Shown here piece by piece: positions 6,018 through 9,995 of a stretch of DNA of 9,995 nucleotides. The DNA comes from Gaiellasilicea sp039914895 (lineage in GTDB: Bacteria > Actinomycetota > Thermoleophilia > Gaiellales > Gaiellaceae). The position numbers were made by a program, and so were the translations under genes. Within the stretch, counting starts at the first letter, position 1. Every line of letters starts with the position of its first letter. Location of the stretch: assembly GCA_039914895.1 (NCBI GenBank), contig JBDSOJ010000055.1:1-9995 (forward strand), written 5' to 3'. The notes under the pieces were generated by a model. It had not been told where the DNA came from, made no database searches, and saw only the letters and a program-made list of their open reading frames with translations.

Positions 6018-7082
6018 GTGCGGCTGCCGCGCTCGGTGCGTGACGCGGACGTCGACGGCAAGACCGTCCTCGTCCGGGCAGACCTGAACGTCCCGCTCGA
6101 AGACGGGGCCGTCGCCGACGACACGCGCATCCTCGCGGCGCTGCCGACGCTCCGCTTCCTGCTCGACCGGGGCGCGGCCCGCATCCGCGTCTGCTCACAC
6201 CTCGGGCGCCCGCAGGGCGAGGATCACGCGTTCCGGATCGAGCCGGTGCGCGCGCACCTGCGCTCGCTGCTCCCCGACGAGCGGCTCGAGGTGCTGGAGA
6301 ACACGCGCTTTCACGCGGGTGAGACCGACAACGATCCCGCGTTCGCGCAGGAGCTCGCCGACGGCTGCGATCTCTTCGTCAACGACGCGTTCGGCTCCGC
6401 GCATCGCGCGCACGCATCGACCGTCGGCGTCGCCGAGCTTCTGCCCGCCTACGCGGGGCTGCTGCTGCTCGACGAGCTCGAGCACCTCGGTCGGCTGCTC
6501 GGCGAGGTCGAGCGACCGTTCCTGCTCGTCACCGGCGGCGCCAAGGTCGAGGACAAGCTCGGTGTGCTGGAGAACCTCGGCGGCCGGGCGGACGAGGTGC
6601 TCGTCGGCGGCAAGATGGCCGAGCAGCTGCGCGACGAGAATCCACTGTCGTTTCCGGTTCGGTTGCCGTCGGATGTCGTCGCCGCCAGCGAATTCGTCGA
6701 GGACGCAGAGACGCAGGTGACCCCGTTCGACGCGCTGCCCGAAGGGTGGCTCGGGCTCGACATCGGCCCGGACTCGCGCGAGGACTTCGCGCACCGGATC
6801 CGCGCCGCGAAGACCGTCTTCTGGAACGGGCCGATGGGCGTCTTCGAGTGGGAGCCGTTCGCGGGCGGGACGAAGGCGGTCGCGGAAGCGGTCGCTTCCG
6901 TGGCGGGCTACACCGTGGTCGGCGGCGGTGACTCGGTCCGCGCCATCAACGAGCTCGGGCTCGACGACCGCGTCTCCTGGGTGTCGACCGGCGGCGGGGC
7001 GTCGCTCGAGCTGCTCGAGGGGAAGGAGCTCCCAGGTGTGTCTGCGATCCCAGATCGCCGCGATCCTGGAGAATCGACGTGA
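6018..7082 (+). CDS. pgk: Phosphoglycerate kinase, shortened form
   Basis: The enzyme makes ATP and 3-phosphoglycerate from 1,3-bisphosphoglycerate. Motifs run in the family order: VRADLNVPL (19-27, Asp22 and Asn24), Arg37, SHLGRP (60-65), ENTRFH (94-99), NDAFGSAHRAH (122-132), VTGGAKVEDK (171-180), LVGGKMA (195-201), FWNGPMGVFEW (268-278), GGGDS (302-306) and STGGGASLELL (323-333). The product is only 354 residues against the usual 385-400. The missing length is internal. The segment between the SHLGRP region and ENTRFH is reduced to a short PDERLEV link, and the helical stretch after GGKMA is cut to about 14 residues before the next strand (RLPSDVV). All recognisable substrate and nucleotide residues remain, so it should be active. 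GTG at 6018 is the start, three bases after gap, with only a weak GGGGAAG 12 bases upstream; translation is probably coupled. Its stop overlaps the tpiA start. Confidence 0.95.
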   Translation: MRLPRSVRDADVDGKTVLVRADLNVPLEDGAVADDTRILAALPTLRFLLDRGAARIRVCSHLGRPQGEDHAFRIEPVRAHLRSLLPDERLEVLENTRFHAGETDNDPAFAQELADGCDLFVNDAFGSAHRAHASTVGVAELLPAYAGLLLLDELEHLGRLLGEVERPFLLVTGGAKVEDKLGVLENLGGRADEVLVGGKMAEQLRDENPLSFPVRLPSDVVAASEFVEDAETQVTPFDALPEGWLGLDIGPDSREDFAHRIRAAKTVFWNGPMGVFEWEPFAGGTKAVAEAVASVAGYTVVGGGDSVRAINELGLDDRVSWVSTGGGASLELLEGKELPGVSAIPDRRDPGEST

Positions 7083-7774
7083 TGCTGATCGCAGGGAACT
7101 GGAAGATGTTCAAGGGGCCTGCCGACGCGCGCGCCTTCTTCGACGGTTTCGAGCCCCCGGACGGAGTCGACGTCGTCCTCTGCCCGCCGTTCGTCTCGCT
7201 CGCGGCGGCCGTCGAGAGCGGGCGCACGGTCTACGCGCAGAACGTCCACTGGGAGGCGCAGGGCGCGTACACCGGTGAGGTCTCGCCGGAGATGCTGCTC
7301 GAGCTCGGCGTCGAAGGGGCGCTCGTCGGGCACTCGGAGCGCAGGCAGCTCTTCGGCGAGAGCAACGAGATGGTCGCCCGGCGCGCGCGCACGGCGCTCG
7401 AGGCGGGGCTCGGGGTGATCGCCTGCGTCGGCGAGACGCTCGAGCAGCGCGAGTCGAACGACACGGAGCTCGTGCTGAAGATCCAGGTCGAGGCAATCGC
7501 GTTCGCCGCCGGCGACCACGACAACCTCGTGCTCGCGTACGAGCCGGTCTGGGCGATCGGCACCGGCAAGACCGCCACGCCCGAGCAGGCGGAGGAGGCG
7601 CACCTGTTCATCAAGAGCCTGCTCGACCGGCCCGTGCTCTACGGCGGCTCGGTCAAGCCCGAGAATGCAGCCGAGCTGCTTTCGCGCCAGTCGGTCGACG
7701 GCGCCCTCGTCGGCGGCGCCTCGCTCGAGCCCGACTCCTTCGCAGCGATTTGTCGCGCCGCTTCGACCTCGTAA
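7082..7774 (+). CDS. tpiA: Triose-phosphate isomerase
   Basis: The enzyme interconverts dihydroxyacetone phosphate and glyceraldehyde-3-phosphate. The TIM-barrel signatures are complete: AGNWKM with Lys8, LVGHSERR with the catalytic His84, AYEPVWAIGTGK with the catalytic Glu154 and phosphate loop, and YGGSVKPENA plus GALVGGASL forming the phosphate-binding end. At 230 residues it is shorter than the usual 245-255, mainly through a reduced helical region before YGGSV. The ATG at 7082 overlaps the pgk stop (TGATG). A GTG one codon earlier at 7079 would add one residue, and both are served by GGAGA at 7068-7072, so the choice between them is open. The 3' end overlaps gpmI by 25 bp. Confidence 0.95.
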   Translation: MLIAGNWKMFKGPADARAFFDGFEPPDGVDVVLCPPFVSLAAAVESGRTVYAQNVHWEAQGAYTGEVSPEMLLELGVEGALVGHSERRQLFGESNEMVARRARTALEAGLGVIACVGETLEQRESNDTELVLKIQVEAIAFAAGDHDNLVLAYEPVWAIGTGKTATPEQAEEAHLFIKSLLDRPVLYGGSVKPENAAELLSRQSVDGALVGGASLEPDSFAAICRAASTS

Positions 7775-9231
7775 CGCTCGTCGTCCTCGACGGTTGGGGC
7801 TGCGCTCCGCCCGGCCCGGGGAATGCCGTCGAGCTGGCGCAGACGCCCGTCTTCGACCGGCTGTGGCGCACGTATCCCCACACGACGCTGGCGGCGTCGG
7901 GCGAGGCCGTCGGCCTGCCGCCCGGGCAGATGGGCAACTCCGAGGTCGGCCACCTGACGATCGGCTCGGGCCGTATCCTCTTTCAGGATCTGCAGCGCGT
8001 GAACGTCGCCGTCCGCGACGGCTCCTTCTACGAGAACGCCGCGCTGGTGGGGGCTTTCGAGCGGGCGCGTGAGCGGGGCGGCAACGTCCACCTGCTCGGC
8101 CTCGTCTCGAAGGGCGGCGTCCACTCGCACCTCGATCATGTGCGGGCGCTGCTTGAGCTGGCGCGGCGCCTCGGGCTCGAGGAGCGGACGTGGATCCACG
8201 CGTTCACCGACGGCCGCGACGTCTCCCCGACCGCGGCCGCCTCCGACCTCGCAGTGCTGCCGGCGGAGCGGCTCGCGACGGTCGTCGGCCGCTACTACGC
8301 GATGGACCGGGATAGCCGCTGGGAGCGGACCGAGAAAGCGGTCGGCGCGATCTCCCGGGACATGGGTGTACATGTACCGGCACAGCTCACGTTGCGCTAT
8401 GTGCAAGAGAGCTACGACCGTGGCGCAACCGATGAGTTCCTCGAGCCGCTCGTCGTCGAGGGCGCTCCGCGGCTCACATGGGGAGATACCGCGATCTTCT
8501 TCAACTTCCGACCCGATCGTGGCCGCCAGCTCGCGCAGAAGCTCGTCGAGGCCGGCTTCGATCTGACCACGATGACCCGCTACTCCGGCGAGCTCGATGT
8601 CCCGGTCGCGTTCGGGCGGCAGATCGTCGAGCGCACGCTCGCAGAGACGCTTGCCGGCGCCGGTGCTCGTCAGCTTCACGTCGCCGAGACGGAGAAGTAC
8701 GCCCACGTCACCTACTTCTTCAACGGCGGTGTCGAGCAGGAGTGGCCGGGGGAGACGCGGATTCTCGTCCCGAGCCCGCGCGACGTGCCGAGCTACGACC
8801 ACAGGCCGGAGATGTCCGCGCGCGAGCTCGCGTCCCGTTTCGCGGCCGAGCTCGGGAACGGCTACCGCTTCGCGGTGATCAATTTCGCCAACCCGGACAT
8901 GGTCGGGCATACAGGTTCGATCCCCGCCGTCATCACCGCCGTCGAGGTCACGGACGAGTGCCTCGGCGTCGTCGTCGAGGCGACTCACGCCGCGGGCGGC
9001 GTCTGCCTCGTCACCGCCGACCACGGCAACGCGGAGCAGATGCTCGAACCCGACGGGATCAGCCCGCACACCGCCCACACGACGAATCAGGTTCCGCTCA
9101 TCCTCACCTCGAGTGAGGCGGGACTCAAGGATGGCGGCGAGCTTTCCGATCTAGCACCCACGGCCCTGCGGCTCCTGGGTTTGGACATACCGTCCGAGAT
9201 GACGGGAGGAACCTTGTGCGCGACGGCGTAA
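7750..9231 (+). CDS. gpmI: 2,3-bisphosphoglycerate-independent phosphoglycerate mutase
   Basis: This alkaline-phosphatase-fold enzyme interconverts 3- and 2-phosphoglycerate through a phosphoserine, using two metal ions (usually manganese). Visible residues are Asp14 in VLDGWG, the phosphoryl-acceptor Ser64 in GNSEVGH, HSHLDH with His125, FTDGRDVSP with Asp154 to Asp157, FNFRPDR, NPDMVGH with Asp383 and His387, TADHGN with Asp424 and His425, and His443 in HTAHTTNQ. These correspond one for one to the known metal and substrate ligands. The length, 493, is a little under the usual 505-515. The start must be the TTG at 7750: no ATG or GTG lies between it and the metal-binding Asp14. This puts the start 25 bp inside tpiA with no Shine-Dalgarno sequence, so translation probably depends on coupling. 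It is the fourth gene of the glycolytic run. Confidence 0.95.
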   Translation: MSRRFDLVTLVVLDGWGCAPPGPGNAVELAQTPVFDRLWRTYPHTTLAASGEAVGLPPGQMGNSEVGHLTIGSGRILFQDLQRVNVAVRDGSFYENAALVGAFERARERGGNVHLLGLVSKGGVHSHLDHVRALLELARRLGLEERTWIHAFTDGRDVSPTAAASDLAVLPAERLATVVGRYYAMDRDSRWERTEKAVGAISRDMGVHVPAQLTLRYVQESYDRGATDEFLEPLVVEGAPRLTWGDTAIFFNFRPDRGRQLAQKLVEAGFDLTTMTRYSGELDVPVAFGRQIVERTLAETLAGAGARQLHVAETEKYAHVTYFFNGGVEQEWPGETRILVPSPRDVPSYDHRPEMSARELASRFAAELGNGYRFAVINFANPDMVGHTGSIPAVITAVEVTDECLGVVVEATHAAGGVCLVTADHGNAEQMLEPDGISPHTAHTTNQVPLILTSSEAGLKDGGELSDLAPTALRLLGLDIPSEMTGGTLCATA

Positions 9232-9238
9232 ACGCGAC

Positions 9239-9267
9239 CTTCCATTTCCCGATCTGGGCGCTATACT
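9239..9267 (+). promoter_or_regulatory. Promoter of the sigma factor gene
   Basis: TATACT at 9262-9267 (five of six to TATAAT) is the best -10 hexamer in the window and ends nine bases before the TTG start at 9277. At 17-bp spacing the -35 position reads CTTCCA (9239-9244), with three matches. The transcript would have a leader of at most a few bases. The element lies in the 45-bp gap after gpmI, which shows no terminator hairpin, so read-through from the glycolytic operon is also possible. Confidence 0.55.
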
Positions 9268-9276
9268 GCCGCCGAC

Positions 9277-9867
9277 TTGTCGCTGCCCCAGCCTGATTTT
9301 GGCGTCCTGCGGAAGGCTCAGCGAGGGGATGAGCGGGCCTTTTCGCTCATCGTCCGTGCCTATGAGCTGCCCGTGTTCAACTACGTGCTCCGGCTCGTGG
9401 GAGACCGTTCGCTCGCGGAGGATCTGACGCAGGAAGTCTTCATCCGCGTCTATCAGGGGCTGCCGAACTTCTCGCGCCGCTGCCTGTTCACGACCTGGCT
9501 CTTCCAGGTGACGAAGAACCGGGTCCTCGACGAGTTGCGGGCGCTCGAGCGGCGGCCGCGCGCGGTCGTCAACCTCGAAGACATTCCGCCGCTCGAGGTC
9601 GTCGACGCGCCGTTCGAGCGCGTCGAGGCGATCGACGCCGTCTGGCGCGCGGTCGAGAACCTGAGCGTCGACCTGAAGATGGCGCTGCTGCTCCGCGACG
9701 TCGTCGGTCTCTCGTACTCCGAGATCGCCGACTCGCTCGAGGTCACGCTCGCCACCGTCAAGTGGCGGATCTACAAGGCGCGGGAGGAAGTTCAGCTCGC
9801 GCTCGGCCGCGAGGGCATCACCTTCGGCACGACCGGCGCGCAGCCGGCCGAGTCGGCGCTCGTCTAG
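9277..9867 (+). CDS. RNA polymerase sigma factor, ECF (sigma-70 group 4) type
   Basis: The 196-residue product has the two-domain layout of extracytoplasmic-function sigma factors. Region 2 spans about residues 20-92, with DLTQEVFIRVY (49-59, core binding) and FTTWLFQVTKNRVLDELR (71-88, -10 recognition). A linker follows at about 93-119. Region 4 spans about 120-176, with the helix-turn-helix GLSYSEIADSLEVTLATVKW (144-163) that reads the -35. No region 1 or 3 is present. The tail after residue 178 (GREGITFGTTGAQPAESALV) shows no known domain. The TTG at 9277 is the only usable start before region 2: upstream the frame has no ATG, GTG or TTG back to a stop at 9229. No anti-sigma gene follows on the same strand within the window; the next frame seems to run the other way. 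Its target promoters and signal cannot be deduced. Confidence 0.92.
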   Translation: MSLPQPDFGVLRKAQRGDERAFSLIVRAYELPVFNYVLRLVGDRSLAEDLTQEVFIRVYQGLPNFSRRCLFTTWLFQVTKNRVLDELRALERRPRAVVNLEDIPPLEVVDAPFERVEAIDAVWRAVENLSVDLKMALLLRDVVGLSYSEIADSLEVTLATVKWRIYKAREEVQLALGREGITFGTTGAQPAESALV

Positions 9868-9885
9868 CCCTCGTTCAACCCGACA

Positions 9886-9899
9886 CGTCCCGAAGGACG
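9886..9899 (-). terminator. UUCG-loop hairpin between convergent genes
   Basis: On the minus strand this reads CGTCC-TTCG-GGACG, a 5-bp stem with the very stable C(UUCG)G tetraloop, beginning five bases after the stop codon of the leftward frame at 9904. An outer GTTC/GAAC pairing may extend it. There is no T-tract, so termination is a proposal based on its position. Read on the plus strand it lies 18 bases after the sigma factor stop. Confidence 0.4.
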
Positions 9900-9903
9900 G
9901 AAC

Positions 9904-9995
9904 TCACTGCGTCCGTTCACCGCTGATCACGAAGGCCTGGGCGGTCGGCGCCTCCACGATGTCGGTCGGTGCGAACGCCTCATCCGCTGCCTGGC
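9904..9995 (-). CDS. C-terminal end of an unidentified minus-strand gene (partial)
   Basis: From the window edge the minus strand reads 29 codons and a TGA at 9906-9904, ending AFVISGERTQ. Third codon positions are mostly G or C, as in the neighbouring genes, and a stable hairpin follows the stop. The fragment is acidic and Ala/Pro-rich and is too short to assign to a family. It would be convergent with the sigma factor gene. A plus-strand ATG at 9959 opens an alternative frame of about 12 codons to the window edge, but it has no upstream signal. Confidence 0.4.
   Translation of the reverse strand, partial: QAADEAFAPTDIVEAPTAQAFVISGERTQ

Noticed and set aside
8368..8377. Palindrome GTACATGTAC within gpmI as an operator
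   Set aside because: It lies inside a conserved coding region with no nearby gene start; a single 10-base palindrome in 10 kb is expected occasionally.
7639..9078. Minus-strand open frame of 479 codons opposite tpiA and gpmI
   Set aside because: It arises from the high GC content opposite gpmI; gpmI has the full set of metal ligands and the minus frame shows no motif or start signal.
1..9995. A hidden defence, biosynthetic or mobile system
   Set aside because: All genes large enough to judge are standard metabolic, repair or regulatory genes. No transposase, integrase, nuclease-helicase set, toxin-antitoxin pair, reverse transcriptase or tRNA-associated attachment site could be recognised on either strand.

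Overview
This is a high-GC window dominated by ordinary housekeeping genes. The combination points to a deep-branching actinobacterium, possibly of the Thermoleophilia. The clues are a whiA gene close to gap-pgk-tpiA, a cofactor-independent phosphoglycerate mutase (gpmI) in place of the gpmA usual in Streptomyces and Mycobacterium, GC-rich third codon positions, and start codons preceded by a -10 hexamer rather than a ribosome binding site. The class assignment is inference from gene content, not from a marker tree.

Layout from left to right: pruA (minus strand, C-terminus just cut by the window edge) is divergent from ogt, an O6-alkylguanine-DNA alkyltransferase gene. Only 25 bp separate the two start codons, and two overlapping -10 elements lie in that gap. 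ogt overlaps whiA by 14 bp, so they form a two-gene unit. A 368-bp intergenic region (3129-3496) follows. It holds two tandem, hairpin-forming copies of an ~83-bp repeat (3138-3300), an intrinsic terminator (3305-3343), a possible minus-strand promoter (3414-3442) and the promoter of the next gene (3461-3489). Then comes a run of plus-strand genes: an M32 carboxypeptidase, gap, pgk, tpiA and gpmI. The glycolytic genes are tightly packed or overlapping and encode successive or linked steps of the triose half of glycolysis, from glyceraldehyde-3-phosphate to 2-phosphoglycerate. After a 45-bp gap with its own -10 element there is an ECF-type RNA polymerase sigma factor. The window ends with the apparent C-terminus of an unidentified minus-strand gene and a UUCG-type hairpin between the convergent genes.

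Putting it together: gap, pgk, tpiA and gpmI make one glycolytic operon, possibly fed also from the M32 promoter. whiA is separated from it by the repeats, the terminator and the M32 gene. No defence system, prophage, CRISPR array, tRNA or rRNA was seen. The most unusual items are the tandem hairpin repeat after whiA, the palindrome-dense stretch inside ogt, the internally shortened phosphoglycerate kinase, and the recurrent leaderless-type promoters.
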